The notes: generated from the letters alone by a model not told the origin. Shown: positions 8,731 through 17,788, counted from the first letter of the stretch. The stretch is DNA of 64,000 nt from Sphingomonas flavescens (GCF_030866745.1 NZ_CP133016.1:620001-684000); one strand, 5' to 3'. Translations and numbers: made by a program.

Positions 8731-9893
8731 GCGTCGAGACCATCACCCTCGGCTGCCGCCTCAACTATGCGGAGAGCGAGACGATCGCGCGCACGGCGCC
8801 GGCCGACGAGGACTGGATCGTCGTCAACAGCTGCGCGGTGACCAATGAAGCGGTGCGTCAAACACGTCAGGCCATCCGCCGCGCGCATCGCCAGCGTCCG
8901 GAGGCTCAAATCATGGTCACCGGCTGCGCGGCGGAGCTGGAACCGAAAGCCTTCGCGACCTTGCCTGGCGTGTCGCGAGTCATTGGAAACGCGCGTAAAC
9001 TCAAAGGCTTGGCAGCCAATGACGTCATGCCGCCAGTTCCCGCCGGCTTCATGGGTCATGTCCGCAGCTTCGTCGCGATTCAGACCGGGTGCGATCACCG
9101 CTGCACCTTCTGCTCGATCTGGCAGGCGCGTGGTCCCAGCCGATCGTACAGCTTCGAAATGATCCGCGATGCGGTAGCGCGCGAACTCGATCGCGGCGCG
9201 CGCGAGATCGTTCTGACCGGCGTCGACATCACCGATTACGAGGATGGACTCGGTAAGCTGTGCCAGCGCCTGCTCCATTCCCAACCTCGGCTCAAGCGCC
9301 TTCGCCTGTCTTCGCTCGACAGCATCGAAATCGACGATGCGTTGCTGGAACTTATCGCCGGCGAGCCGCGATTGATGCCGCACTTCCACCTCTCGCTTCA
9401 GGCCGGCGACGACATGATCCTGAAGCGCATGAAGCGCCGACATAGCCGCGCCGACGCGGTTCGGACGGTCGACCGCATCCGTTCGCTGCGAGCGGACGCC
9501 ACCATCGGCGCCGACCTGATCGCCGGCTTTCCCACAGAAACTGAAGACATGGCCTTGAACTCACTGAAACTGATAGAAGATTGCAGCGTCGTGGCTGCAC
9601 ACATCTTTCCTTTTTCGCCTCGACCCGAGACGCCGGCCGCGCAGATGCCTCAACTTGGTCGCGAAGTCGTGAAAGCCCGCGCAGCGCGCCTCCGTGAAAC
9701 GGCTGCTGAGCAACGCCGACGGTGGCTGGACGGTTTGGTTGGTTCGACCCAGCCAGTGCTCATCGAGAACAATGGCAAGGGCCACTCCGACAATTTCGCT
9801 CCCGTTGCGATTGCGGACTCCAAGCGCGGTGACGGCGGGCCGGCGCGTATCACGTCGTGCGAAGGCGACCTGTTGCAGGCGGTGTGGGCATGA
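8727..9893 (+). CDS. mtaB: tRNA t6A37 methylthiotransferase MtaB
   Basis: MtaB is a two-cluster radical SAM enzyme that adds a methylthio group to t6A37 of tRNAs reading ANN codons. In 388 residues, the N-terminal UPF0004 part has its three cluster cysteines in LGCRLN, NSCAVT and TGCAAEL. The radical SAM CxxxCxxC is in GCDHRCTFC (about residues 123-131), followed by ARGPSRS. Later segments LTGVDITDYEDG and LSSLDS fit the MtaB rather than the MiaB branch. The GTG start overlaps the dapF stop, and the stop overlaps the ftsY ATG. A C-terminal TRAM-like region is short. Confidence 0.93.
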   Translation: MSVETITLGCRLNYAESETIARTAPADEDWIVVNSCAVTNEAVRQTRQAIRRAHRQRPEAQIMVTGCAAELEPKAFATLPGVSRVIGNARKLKGLAANDVMPPVPAGFMGHVRSFVAIQTGCDHRCTFCSIWQARGPSRSYSFEMIRDAVARELDRGAREIVLTGVDITDYEDGLGKLCQRLLHSQPRLKRLRLSSLDSIEIDDALLELIAGEPRLMPHFHLSLQAGDDMILKRMKRRHSRADAVRTVDRIRSLRADATIGADLIAGFPTETEDMALNSLKLIEDCSVVAAHIFPFSPRPETPAAQMPQLGREVVKARAARLRETAAEQRRRWLDGLVGSTQPVLIENNGKGHSDNFAPVAIADSKRGDGGPARITSCEGDLLQAVWA

Positions 9894-10807
9894 GCTGGCT
9901 TGATCGTCTTCGCGGTGGTTTCGCCAAGACCGCCGAGCGCGTCGGTGACAACCTCACCGGCCTGACCAGCCGCGCTGCCCTCGACACGTCGACCCTCGAC
10001 GACATCGAGGAAGCTTTGGTCGCGTCCGACCTCGGCCCCGAAGCCTCGCACCGCATTCGAGAAGCCATTTCGCGACAGAAGTTCGAGCGGCTCGACGAGC
10101 GCGGCCTTCGGTCGATCCTCGCCGACGAGATCGAAAAGATCCTGGCGCCGGTCGCGAAGCCGCTGGAAATTACCGGCTTCCCCCGTCCTCACGTCATCCT
10201 CGTCATCGGCGTCAACGGCTCAGGCAAGACCACCACCATCGGCAAGCTCGGCCACTGGCTGCGCGAGCAGGATTATGGCGTTCTGCTCGCGGCCGGCGAC
10301 ACCTTCCGCGCCGCAGCGATCGAGCAACTCCAGATCTGGGGCCAGCGCATCGGCGCGCCGGTGATCTCCGGGAAGGAAGGCGGCGACGCGGCCGGCATCG
10401 TGTTCGACGGGGTCAAGCAGGCGACCGCCACCGGCGAGGACGTGCTCATCGTCGACACCGCGGGCCGCCTCCAGAACAAGTCGCATTTGATGGAGGAGCT
10501 GGCGAAAATCCGGCGCGTCCTCGGTCGCCTCAATCCGGAGGCCCCGCACGACATCCTGCTCGTGCTCGACGCCACCACGGGTCAGAATGCGCTTGCTCAG
10601 GTCGAGGTGTTCCGCGAGACCGCAGGAGTGACCGGCCTCATCATGACCAAGCTCGACGGGACCGCGCGCGGCGGCATCCTGGTTGCCGCTGCCGAAAAGT
10701 TCGGCTTGCCCATCCACGCCATCGGCGTCGGCGAGAGCGCGGATGACCTTCGCCCGTTCGATCCGCGCGCCGTCGCCCGCGCCATCGCCGGGTTGCCACC
10801 CGAATGA
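9890..10807 (+). CDS. ftsY: Signal recognition particle receptor FtsY
   Basis: FtsY docks the SRP-ribosome complex at the membrane. From the ATG at 9890, overlapping the mtaB stop as ATGA, the protein has 305 residues: a short membrane-binding N terminus (MSWLDRLRGGFAKTAER) without the long acidic A domain of E. coli, then the NG GTPase. Motifs are VNGSGKTTTIGKLG (about residue 112), AAGDTFRAAAIEQL, DTAGRLQNK, TKLDGTARGG and IGVGESADDLRPFD. It ends in an ATGA overlap with yciB. Confidence 0.98.
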   Translation: MSWLDRLRGGFAKTAERVGDNLTGLTSRAALDTSTLDDIEEALVASDLGPEASHRIREAISRQKFERLDERGLRSILADEIEKILAPVAKPLEITGFPRPHVILVIGVNGSGKTTTIGKLGHWLREQDYGVLLAAGDTFRAAAIEQLQIWGQRIGAPVISGKEGGDAAGIVFDGVKQATATGEDVLIVDTAGRLQNKSHLMEELAKIRRVLGRLNPEAPHDILLVLDATTGQNALAQVEVFRETAGVTGLIMTKLDGTARGGILVAAAEKFGLPIHAIGVGESADDLRPFDPRAVARAIAGLPPE

Positions 10808-11418
10808 CCGCAAGGGCCGAGCCGCAGGGCGGCGCCAAGCTGTTGATCGACCTGGGTCCGCTGCTGGTCTTCTTCCTCGTCAATTTCTTCGCGCCCGTCC
10901 CGGCCGTGATGAAGATCTTCGTCGCCACCGGCGCCTTCATGATCGCCATGGTTGCCGCGATGCTGTTTTCGGCCATCCGCTACCGCAGCATCTCGCCCCT
11001 GTTATGGTTCTCCGGCGCGATGGTGGTGATCCTCGGCGGCCTGACGATCTGGCTGCACGACGAGACCTTCATCAAGATGAAGCCGACGATCTACTACGTG
11101 CTGGTCGCAGGCCTACTCGCTTTCGGTCTCGCTACCGGCAAGCCGCTGCTGCAGCGGGTATTAGGCTCAGCCTACCCCGGGCTGGACGAGACCGGCTGGA
11201 ACAAGCTCACGCGCAACTGGGCAATTTTCTTCGCCTGCATGGCCTGCCTGAACGAAGCGGTCTGGCGAAACAGCAGCACCAGTTTCTGGATCGGATTCAA
11301 GCTGTGGGGCGCCCTGCCCCTCACCTTCATCTTCGCGGCGGCTAACATTCCAATGCTCATGCGGCACGGCCTCATGAAGGAAGATGCAGTTCCAGTTGAG
11401 CCCGGGCCGGTTGAATGA
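10804..11418 (+). CDS. yciB: Inner membrane-spanning protein YciB (septation protein A family)
   Basis: This is a 204-residue membrane protein with five or six hydrophobic segments, beginning [21 protein letters not shown], the conserved opening of YciB/IspZ. Other family marks are [16 protein letters not shown] and [14 protein letters not shown] [18 protein letters not shown]. YciB supports cell-envelope synthesis and normal septation in other bacteria. It overlaps ftsY upstream and the ABC ATPase gene downstream, each by ATGA. Confidence 0.95.
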   Translation: MTARAEPQGGAKLLIDLGPLLVFFLVNFFAPVPAVMKIFVATGAFMIAMVAAMLFSAIRYRSISPLLWFSGAMVVILGGLTIWLHDETFIKMKPTIYYVLVAGLLAFGLATGKPLLQRVLGSAYPGLDETGWNKLTRNWAIFFACMACLNEAVWRNSSTSFWIGFKLWGALPLTFIFAAANIPMLMRHGLMKEDAVPVEPGPVE

Positions 11419-12353
11419 GCCAGCCGATCCTTTCCATCCGCCAGCTGCGCAAATCCTATGGCTCTGGAACGGAAGCGCTGAAGTCCGTTGACCTCGACAT
11501 CAATCGCGGCGAAATCTTCGCCCTTCTCGGCCCGAACGGCGCGGGCAAGACGACGCTGATCAACATCATTTGCGGTATCGTCACGCCAACATCGGGCGAG
11601 GTGCTGATCGACGGCCGCAATTGGCAGTCCGATTATCGCTATGCCCGGGAGCGGATCGGCCTGGTGCCGCAGGAGCTGACGACCGAAGCGTTCGAGCCGG
11701 TGCAGCGTACCGTCACCTTCTCGCGAGGGCTATTCGGCAAGCCGCGCGACGACCGCAAGATCGAGGACCTGCTGAAGCGCCTGTCGCTGTGGGACAAGCG
11801 CAAGACGATCATGATGCAATTATCGGGCGGCATGAAGCGCCGCGTGATGATTGCGAAGGCGCTGAGCCATGAGCCAGCAATCCTCTTCCTCGACGAGCCA
11901 ACCGCGGGTGTCGATGTCGAGCTCCGCCGCGACATGTGGGATCTCGTTCGCAAGCTCCGCGATGACGGCGTCACGATCATCCTTACGACGCACTACATCG
12001 AGGAAGCCGAGGAAATGGCAGACCGCGTCGGCGTTATCCGCCGCGGTGAGCTGATCGCCGTCGACGAGAAAAGGGCGCTGATGGCGCAACTCGGCCGCAA
12101 GACGCTCGACATCATGCTCGCCGACCCCCTTTTCGCCGTGCCTGCCGAGCTGTCCGACTGGAAAGTGAGCATCAAAGAGGACGGGCACGTGCTGTCCTAC
12201 GAGTTCGACAGCAACGCGGAACGGACGGGCATCGCTTCGCTCATGCGCCGGCTGACCGATCTCGGCATCGCCTACAAAGACCTGTCGACCCATCAATCGA
12301 GCCTCGAGGATATCTTCGTCGAGCTGGTGCACCGCCCGAGGACCGACGCATGA
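11415..12353 (+). CDS. ABC-2 type transporter ATP-binding protein (YadG-like)
   Basis: This 312-residue ABC ATPase has Walker [12 protein letters not shown] (about residues 37-47), Q loop LVPQE, signature QLSGGMKRR (about 136), Walker [13 protein letters not shown] and the H loop TTHYIEE. The C-terminal 90 residues are the extension seen in drug/polysaccharide-type ABC-2 ATPases. The sequence resembles E. coli YadG, whose cargo is not established. The permease follows with an ATGA overlap and should be its partner. No substrate-binding protein is nearby, which fits an exporter. Confidence 0.93.
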   Translation: MSQPILSIRQLRKSYGSGTEALKSVDLDINRGEIFALLGPNGAGKTTLINIICGIVTPTSGEVLIDGRNWQSDYRYARERIGLVPQELTTEAFEPVQRTVTFSRGLFGKPRDDRKIEDLLKRLSLWDKRKTIMMQLSGGMKRRVMIAKALSHEPAILFLDEPTAGVDVELRRDMWDLVRKLRDDGVTIILTTHYIEEAEEMADRVGVIRRGELIAVDEKRALMAQLGRKTLDIMLADPLFAVPAELSDWKVSIKEDGHVLSYEFDSNAERTGIASLMRRLTDLGIAYKDLSTHQSSLEDIFVELVHRPRTDA

Positions 12354-13111
12354 ACTGGCACGGGATCGCCGCCATCTACCGCTTCGAAATGGCGCGCTGG
12401 GGACGCACGCTCTGGCAGAGCCTGATCACCCCGGTGATCACCACCGCGCTTTACTTCGTGGTGTTCGGTTCCGCGATCGGCAGCCGGATGACCGACATGG
12501 ACGGCGTCAGCTTCGGCAGTTTCATCGTTCCCGGCCTCACGCTGCTGTCGGTGTTTATGCAATCGATCTTCAATGCCAGCTTTGGCATTTATTTTCCGAA
12601 GTTTACGGGCACGATCTACGAGCTCTTGTCAGCCCCGATTTCGAGCTTTGAGGCAGTGCTCGCCTACGTTGGGGCAGCGACGACCAAGTCCGTGATTCTC
12701 GCCTTGGTAACGATCGCCACCGCGGTGTTTTTCGTCCCCCTGAGGATTGATCACCCGTTCGCGATGGTCCTGTTTCTGCTCGCGATTTCGGCCGGCTTCT
12801 GCCTGTTCGGGTTCGCGATCGGCGTCTGGGCGCAGAATTTCGAGCAATTGCAGATCATCCCGATGCTGATCATAACGCCGCTGACTTTCCTTGGCGGTGC
12901 CTTTTATTCGGTGAAGGCGCTGCACGAGCCGTTCCGGACGATCACGCTCTTCAACCCGGTCGTCCATCTGATCAGCGGGTTTCGCTGGAGCTTCTACTCG
13001 ATTGCCGACGTGCCGGTCTGGTCCAGCATCGCCGTGACAATAGCGCTAATCGCCCTCTGCCTCGCAGTGATCGCCTGGATGTTCCGCACCGGCTATCGTC
13101 TCAAGCAGTAA
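12350..13111 (+). CDS. ABC-2 type transporter permease (YadH-like)
   Basis: A 253-residue protein with six predicted membrane segments, for example [51 protein letters not shown] and [17 protein letters not shown]. The [11 protein letters not shown] and [16 protein letters not shown] segments match ABC-2 permeases of the YadH group. It overlaps its ATPase by 4 bases and closes the six-gene overlapping run that starts at dapF. Export of a lipid, glycan or drug is likely; the cargo cannot be read from the sequence. Confidence 0.93.
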   Translation: MNWHGIAAIYRFEMARWGRTLWQSLITPVITTALYFVVFGSAIGSRMTDMDGVSFGSFIVPGLTLLSVFMQSIFNASFGIYFPKFTGTIYELLSAPISSFEAVLAYVGAATTKSVILALVTIATAVFFVPLRIDHPFAMVLFLLAISAGFCLFGFAIGVWAQNFEQLQIIPMLIITPLTFLGGAFYSVKALHEPFRTITLFNPVVHLISGFRWSFYSIADVPVWSSIAVTIALIALCLAVIAWMFRTGYRLKQ

Positions 13112-13131
13112 CAGCATTCTTCAGGGGGCTC

Positions 13132-14337
13132 ATGTTGCGTAAGATTATCCTCTGCTCGGCGATTGCCGTCGTGCTGCCGCTGTCGGCCGTGGGCGCACAG
13201 CCGGTCCGGCCGATTCCCCCGCCCATTCCCACGCTCGTCCCACCGCAGCCGCCCCTCGTGAGAGCGAGCGGCCAGGTTCAAACTGGCGAAGGTGTTGTGG
13301 ACGTCGATCTTCTGGTTCTTAACGATGACGCGGCGCTGCGTTTACGATGGCCGGGCGAGAATGATCGCGAGCTCAACTGGCTGACCAAGCCCGGGGACGT
13401 TCTGTCGCTCCTTGCCGACAAGAGAATGGCGTTTCTCTGGGCGCCACTTACCGAATGGGCAGGCCCCGCGCTGGAACGCATGCGTGACCGGCGCCTCGCG
13501 AAGCTTCAGGCCGCCGCGGCAGTTGGCGAAAGCGCTCAGGCGGCAGCCGCCACGATCGAATCGACGGTGCGCCCCCGCACCCGCGCCATCCTCCAACTTG
13601 CCGGCTTTCTGATCGAAACCGGGCAGCCGAATGAAGCCGAGCGCATCCTGCAGGAGCGCTTGGCAACGATGCCGCTCGCGCGCGACAAATCGCGCTGGAA
13701 CGAGATCGAATGGTTCACGGTCGCGTCACGGATTGCCACCGCGCGCACCGCGCGGGGCGACATCCGGGGCGCATTGGCTGAATATGATCTGGCGCAAACC
13801 ACACTCGGTGACAGTCCTTACGCAATCAACGCGCTCGTCAATCGAGCCGCCCTGCTTTTGCGCGATCGACGTTATGCCGAGGCCTTGAGCGTCATCGATC
13901 CCGCTTGGAAGCAGTGGCAAGCCACCCGGTCCGACGACAAGGTCGGGGGAAGCGAACGGCAGTTTGCGTGGATCAGGGCCTGTGCGCTCGAAGGCCTCGG
14001 CCGACGGGCCGAAGCGGACGAGGCATTTCAGCCGGTTCTGGCGGCCAAGGACAGCTGGGATCGCGATTTCGTCATCGACTCCGATCAGAAGCTGCAAATG
14101 CGCGGCCTGGTCTGCATGCGACGGACCGCCGCCGTCAAAGCGATGATCGCGGAAAATATCCGCAACGGCTTTTCGAGCAACGCGCTGCTGATCTTCCAGC
14201 CGGCTTATCGTCCGCTTTTCGATGCCGATTTCTGGGCCACGATCACCTCCGACCCGGAACTTCAAAAACTGGTTCGCGAGCGGATGCGGGAACTACCGCC
14301 GGAGTTGGCGCCAGCGCTGAACGGCTGGCGCCTCTAA
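13132..14337 (+). CDS. Exported helical-repeat (TPR-like) protein of unknown function
   Basis: The protein has 401 residues. A signal peptide covers about 1-22 (LCSAIAVVLPLSAVGA), followed by a Pro-rich segment (PIPPPIPTLVPPQPP) and a small beta-like domain (GVVDVDLLVLNDDAALRLRW). From about residue 120 onward, Ala-rich amphipathic helices such as ILQLAGFLIETGQPNEAERIL and GALAEYDLAQTTLGDSPYAINAL resemble TPR units. The last 90 residues (MIAENIRNGFSSNALLIFQ) are conserved-looking but unassigned. It starts 20 bases after the ABC permease stop and may belong to that transcript. It ends convergent to sodB. No enzyme motif is visible. Confidence 0.8.
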   Translation: MLRKIILCSAIAVVLPLSAVGAQPVRPIPPPIPTLVPPQPPLVRASGQVQTGEGVVDVDLLVLNDDAALRLRWPGENDRELNWLTKPGDVLSLLADKRMAFLWAPLTEWAGPALERMRDRRLAKLQAAAAVGESAQAAAATIESTVRPRTRAILQLAGFLIETGQPNEAERILQERLATMPLARDKSRWNEIEWFTVASRIATARTARGDIRGALAEYDLAQTTLGDSPYAINALVNRAALLLRDRRYAEALSVIDPAWKQWQATRSDDKVGGSERQFAWIRACALEGLGRRAEADEAFQPVLAAKDSWDRDFVIDSDQKLQMRGLVCMRRTAAVKAMIAENIRNGFSSNALLIFQPAYRPLFDADFWATITSDPELQKLVRERMRELPPELAPALNGWRL

Positions 14338-14340
14338 ACC

Positions 14341-14356
14341 TGCCTCCTAGGAGGCA
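14341..14356. repeat. Perfect 16-bp palindrome at the convergent ends
   Basis: TGCCTCCTAGGAGGCA is fully self-complementary and contains the sodB stop codon (14347-14349). It lies between the convergent stops of the exported repeat protein and sodB. It has no loop and no T run, so it is not a standard terminator. It could be chance or a protein-binding site. Confidence 0.5.
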
Positions 14357-15003
14357 AGCTCCGGGGAATGCGCGCCTTCGCCCTGGTTGGCCCGCTCAAA
14401 GCCCTGCCCATCCAGGTTCTGGGCGACGAAATCCCAATTGACGATCTTGGAGAGCACGGTCGACGCGAAGCGCGGACGCTCGTTGCGATAATCGATGTAG
14501 TAGGCGTGCTCCCACACATCGAGCGTGAAGAGCGGGACCATGCCCTCATGAACGATGGGCGTGTCGGCGTCGTGCAGTGACGTCACCCGCAATGCGCCGC
14601 GGTCGAGCACGAGCCAGGCCCAGCCGTTGGAGAAATGGTTGACCGCCTCTTCCTGAAGCTTGTCGAGCAGCGCCTGCGGCGTCCCGAAACCGTCCTCGAT
14701 CAGCTTGGCAAGCTTGCCCTCGGGCTGCTGGCCCTGCGCTGGCGCCAGACATTGCCAGAAGAAGCTATGGTTCCACAGCTGGGCGCTGTTGTTGAACAGC
14801 TTCTGGTTCCCGCCCGCCTTGGCCTGCTTGACGACCTGCAGCAGCGATGCGTCGCCCAGATCCTTCTCCGCCTGGAGCAGTTCGTTCGTCTTCGTGACGT
14901 ACGCCCGGTGGTGCTTGCCGTGGTGATATTCCAGCGTTTCCGCCGACATCACGGGGTCCAGCGCGTCCTTGGCGAAGGGAAGTTCGGGAAGTTCGAAGGG
15001 CAT
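14347..15003 (-). CDS. sodB: Superoxide dismutase, Fe type
   Basis: The enzyme dismutates superoxide in the cytoplasm; there is no signal peptide. The 218-residue protein contains all four metal ligands: His in YHHGKHHRAYV (about residue 27), His in NHSFFW (about 79), and Asp and His in LDVWEHAYYIDY (about 163 and 167). The context around QLWNHSFFWQ and the ANHFGSGW-equivalent VNHFSNGWAWL favour the iron enzyme over the manganese one. The start has a good AGGAGT ribosome site 6 bases upstream. About 15 extra residues at the C terminus (GQGFERANQGEGAHSPE) are unusual but harmless. Confidence 0.97.
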   Translation of the reverse strand: MPFELPELPFAKDALDPVMSAETLEYHHGKHHRAYVTKTNELLQAEKDLGDASLLQVVKQAKAGGNQKLFNNSAQLWNHSFFWQCLAPAQGQQPEGKLAKLIEDGFGTPQALLDKLQEEAVNHFSNGWAWLVLDRGALRVTSLHDADTPIVHEGMVPLFTLDVWEHAYYIDYRNERPRFASTVLSKIVNWDFVAQNLDGQGFERANQGEGAHSPELAS

Positions 15004-15130
15004 CGGGCACTCCTAAAGACATGAAGACCGCTCAGCGACGGCCTCGATTGCAAAGCCCCCGCCCGCAGAACTCCCCTCTGCGCTCGCCGCATGAAAATAC
15101 AAGCCTGAAACGGTCGAAATGAGCGCGAGA

Positions 15131-16171
15131 TCAGGCGGCGCTGTCCTGCAGCTTGTGCCGCTTGAGCGCGTGTCTTAGCTGGTCGTAGCTGAGGTTGAGG
15201 GCGGCCGCGGTTGCGCGCTGATTGAAGCGATTCCGCCGCAGGGCGTCTTCCAGCAACTGCCGCTCGTAATCCGCGATCGCTGCACGAAAGTCGCTCGTCG
15301 TGGCAATTGGCGTTGGAGCAGCAGCGGGCGTCAACGAAGGCTCCTCGCTGTCGGCAGTGCTCGATGCCGGGGCGATGGGTCTGCTCGAGGTGGGCGCCCA
15401 CGGCGAATGGAATGGATCGAAGTTGATCTCATCGACCTGCCGTTCGGGGTCCTCGTGCCGGTACACGGCCCGCTCGACGACGTTGCGCAGTTCTCGGACG
15501 TTGCCGGGCCAGGAATAGGCTTCCAGCGCGGCGCTCGCCCGCGAGGAGAAGCCCGGCCAGTTGGACCAGTCCAGTTCCACTGCCATTCGCCGGCCGAAGT
15601 GCTCGGCGAGCAGCGGCACGTCGCCCTGACGCGCGCGCAGCGGAGGTAGCGTAATGACCTCGAACGACAGCCGGTCGAGCAGATCCGCGCGGAACTTGCC
15701 CTTGTCGACCTGCGAGGGAAGGTTCTCGTTGGTCGCCGCAACGATGCGCACGTCGACCTTGACCGGCTTCGAGGCGCCGATGCGGGTGATCTCACCATAT
15801 TCGACCGCGCGGAGCAGCCGGTCCTGCGCGGGCATCGAGAGCGTACCGAGTTCGTCGAGAAACAGGGTCCCGCCGTCCGCTTCCTCGAACCGGCCATGGC
15901 GGGTTTTCGATGCCCCGGTGAAACTGCCAGCCTCGTGCCCGAACAACTCTGCCTCGATAAGGTTTTCGGGCAAGGCGGCACAGTTCATGATGATCAGCGG
16001 CCCCGCCCAGCGCGAGGACAGGTGGTGAAGTCGTTCGGCGATCAGTTCCTTGCCGGTGCCGCGTTCCCCAATGACCAGCACGGGACGATTTAGAGGGGCG
16101 GCACGGCTCGCCCGCTCGACCGCATCGAGGAACGCCAGGCTCTGGCCGATGAACTGATCGGAACGCTCCAT
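15131..16171 (-). CDS. pspF: PspF, sigma-54-dependent activator of the psp operon
   Basis: The frame is open to 16225, but the ATG at 16171 begins the family-typical MERSDQFIGQS. The 346-residue protein is an AAA+ enhancer-binding protein without a receiver domain. It has Walker A GERGTGKE (about residue 35), a GSFTGA loop (variant of GAFTGA) that contacts sigma-54, Walker B GGTLFLDELG and the arginine region. The C-terminal Fis-type helix-turn-helix is in NRFNQRATAAALNLSYDQLR. In enterobacteria PspF is held inactive by PspA. It is divergent from pspA, with the sigma-54 promoter between them, which strongly supports the call. Confidence 0.97.
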   Translation of the reverse strand: MERSDQFIGQSLAFLDAVERASRAAPLNRPVLVIGERGTGKELIAERLHHLSSRWAGPLIIMNCAALPENLIEAELFGHEAGSFTGASKTRHGRFEEADGGTLFLDELGTLSMPAQDRLLRAVEYGEITRIGASKPVKVDVRIVAATNENLPSQVDKGKFRADLLDRLSFEVITLPPLRARQGDVPLLAEHFGRRMAVELDWSNWPGFSSRASAALEAYSWPGNVRELRNVVERAVYRHEDPERQVDEINFDPFHSPWAPTSSRPIAPASSTADSEEPSLTPAAAPTPIATTSDFRAAIADYERQLLEDALRRNRFNQRATAAALNLSYDQLRHALKRHKLQDSAA

Positions 16172-16199
16172 TGATCCCCGTCCGGATTTGGCCGACTGT

Positions 16200-16217
16200 T
16201 GGTGGCGAATCCCACCA
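16200..16217. promoter_or_regulatory. Candidate PspF upstream activating site I
   Basis: TGGTGG-CGAATC-CCACCA is a perfect 6+6 inverted repeat about 75-92 bases upstream of the sigma-54 promoter. This is where an enhancer-binding protein would bind. Assignment to PspF is inferred from position only; the sequence does not need to resemble the E. coli site. Confidence 0.4.
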
Positions 16218-16222
16218 TTTGG

Positions 16223-16240
16223 CAAGGATTTTCAGCCTTG
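16223..16240. promoter_or_regulatory. Candidate PspF upstream activating site II
   Basis: CAAGG-N8-CCTTG inverted repeat just downstream of candidate site I. Two adjacent enhancer sites are the known layout at pspA in E. coli. The match is short (5 bp arms), so confidence is low. Confidence 0.3.
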
Positions 16241-16291
16241 GTTGTCGCCATTTTTCGACGAACTACAGGACTTTCGCCCTTTCGTTGATTT

Positions 16292-16307
16292 TGGCACGCC
16301 TGTTGCT
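16292..16307 (+). promoter_or_regulatory. Sigma-54 (RpoN) promoter of the psp operon
   Basis: TGGCACGCCTGTTGCT matches the -24/-12 consensus TGGCACG-N4-TTGCW at every defined position, with exact GG-N10-GC spacing (GG at 16293-16294, GC at 16305-16306). It points at pspA, whose ATG is 46 bases further on, and sits downstream of divergent pspF. Transcription should start near 16318. Confidence 0.93.
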
Positions 16308-16352
16308 TCTTAAAAGGCAAGTTAGGGCCCTAATTCGAATGCGGAGTGCTGA

Positions 16353-17021
16353 ATGAGTATCTTTTCCCGGACGCGGGATATCTTCGCGGCGAACATCACC
16401 GAGATGCTCGACCGGTCGGAAGACCCGGCAAAGATGATCCGAATGGTCATCCTCGAGATGGAGGAGACGCTGGTTGAGGTTCGCGCCTCGGCAGCGCGCT
16501 GTATCGCGGATGGCAAGGAAATGCGCCGCGCCTTGTCGCGCCTCGACGAGCTGCAGCGCAGCTGGACCGAGAAGGCCGAGCTCGCGCTGAGCAAGGACCG
16601 CGAAGACCTGGCGAAAGCCGCGCTGATCGAGCGTCAGAAGGCGGCCGACATGGGCGAAGGCCTCCGCGACGAGATCAAGGTCATCGACGATACGCTGAAG
16701 AGCTACGAGGGCGACATCGCCAAGCTTCAGGGCAAGCTTCGCGAAGCGCGCGCGCGGCAAAACGCCATTGCGGTTCGGTACGAAAGCGCGGTCACCCGCG
16801 GGCGCGCTCGTGAGCTTCTGAATGGCGGCCGCACGGAAGATGCTTTCAGCCGGTTCGAAATCCTCGAACGCCGCGCCGATTTCGCGGAAGGACGTGCCGA
16901 TGCGCTCGGGATGACCGGCCCGAAGAGCCTGGAAGAAGAGATTGCCGAATTGAGAGCCTCGGAATCGGTCGATGCCGAGCTGGAAGCCATGAAGGCCGCA
17001 CTCAAGGCCAAGGGGAAGTAA
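16353..17021 (+). CDS. pspA: Phage shock protein A (PspA/IM30, ESCRT-III-like)
   Basis: PspA polymerises on stressed inner membrane to limit proton leakage and, in enterobacteria, inhibits PspF. The 222-residue protein begins with the amphipathic helix region MSIFSRTRDIFAANITEML, followed by the family motif EDPAKMIRMVILEMEETL. A long coiled coil with EKAELALSKDREDLAKAAL and the conserved ARQNAIAVRYESA follow. The length matches E. coli PspA (222). It is first in the operon behind the sigma-54 promoter and 3 bases before pspB. Confidence 0.98.
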   Translation: MSIFSRTRDIFAANITEMLDRSEDPAKMIRMVILEMEETLVEVRASAARCIADGKEMRRALSRLDELQRSWTEKAELALSKDREDLAKAALIERQKAADMGEGLRDEIKVIDDTLKSYEGDIAKLQGKLREARARQNAIAVRYESAVTRGRARELLNGGRTEDAFSRFEILERRADFAEGRADALGMTGPKSLEEEIAELRASESVDAELEAMKAALKAKGK

Positions 17022-17024
17022 CTG

Positions 17025-17300
17025 ATGGACGAAGTGATTATCCCGATCATGGTGGTCGGAATGCTGTTCATCGGCCTGCCGTGGCTGGTGTTCCACTACA
17101 TTACCAAGTGGAAGACGTCGGCGACGCTGACGACTGGTGACGAAAAGCTACTCGACGAGCTCCATGAAGCCGCCCGCCGCCTCGATGACCGGCTGTGCAC
17201 GATCGAGCGGATCATGACGGCCGAAAACCCGAACTGGCGTCAGCAATGCATGCCGGGCCGCGACGACCAGCGTCAGCGACTGCTTGCGGACGGAGAGTGA
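17025..17300 (+). CDS. pspB: Phage shock protein B (PspB)
   Basis: PspB is a small inner-membrane sensor partner of PspC that releases PspA from PspF. The 91-residue protein has an N-terminal membrane segment (IIPIMVVGMLFIGLPWLVFHY), then a basic turn (KWK) and a helical cytoplasmic part with LLDELHEAARRLDDRLCTIERIM, the PspB hallmark. The tail after residue 72 (MPGRDDQRQRL) is longer than in E. coli (74 residues). ERIMTAEN is an instance of the signature shared by the next five genes. It starts 3 bases after pspA. Confidence 0.95.
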   Translation: MDEVIIPIMVVGMLFIGLPWLVFHYITKWKTSATLTTGDEKLLDELHEAARRLDDRLCTIERIMTAENPNWRQQCMPGRDDQRQRLLADGE

Positions 17301-17302
17301 CG

Positions 17303-17767
17303 ATGGCCTACGATCGCTATCCAGCGCCGCAGGAACGCTCCAACCGGCCGCAATATGTGACGGAAAAACCGCAATACCTCAGCGAACAGCCCGCGAGCCG
17401 TACGCGCTTCTACCGCGACAAGCGCAATGGGAAGATGTTCGGCATTTGCGCCGGCATCGCCGATTACACCGGGTTTGACGTCGCCATCGTCCGCGTCTGC
17501 TTTCTTGCGGCGATGTTCATGAGCGGCGGCGGCATCCTTCCCTTCTACCTCATCGCCGCGATGGTCACGCCAACGAAGCCGCTGGCCCTCGAACGCGTCG
17601 ACAGCGAGGACAAGCAATTCTGGCAGGGTGTCCGCGCCTCACCAACACGCGCCGCGCGCGACATTCGTTCGCGGTTCAAGGACATCGATCGCCGGCTGGC
17701 CGATATCGAAAGCTACGTGACCACCGAGAACCGGTCGCTCGCCCGCGAGATCGAGCAGCTTCGATAA
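17303..17767 (+). CDS. pspC: Phage shock protein C (PspC) with PspB-like C-terminal segment
   Basis: The ATG at 17303, 2 bases after the pspB stop, gives 154 residues. The PspC domain spans about 35-90: FYRDKRNGKMFGICAGIADY, then FDVAIVRVCFLAAMF and ILPFYLIAAMV (two membrane passes). The N-terminal 30 residues are Pro/Gln/Tyr-rich. The last 35 residues form a coiled coil, RFKDIDRRLADIESYV followed by REIEQLR, repeating the signature found in pspB and the four genes after this one. PspC normally binds PspA and PspB at the membrane. The shared tail suggests it also pairs with the extra small proteins. Confidence 0.95.
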   Translation: MAYDRYPAPQERSNRPQYVTEKPQYLSEQPASRTRFYRDKRNGKMFGICAGIADYTGFDVAIVRVCFLAAMFMSGGGILPFYLIAAMVTPTKPLALERVDSEDKQFWQGVRASPTRAARDIRSRFKDIDRRLADIESYVTTENRSLAREIEQLR

Positions 17768-17788
17768 ACTTTCAAACAGGGGCTAAAG

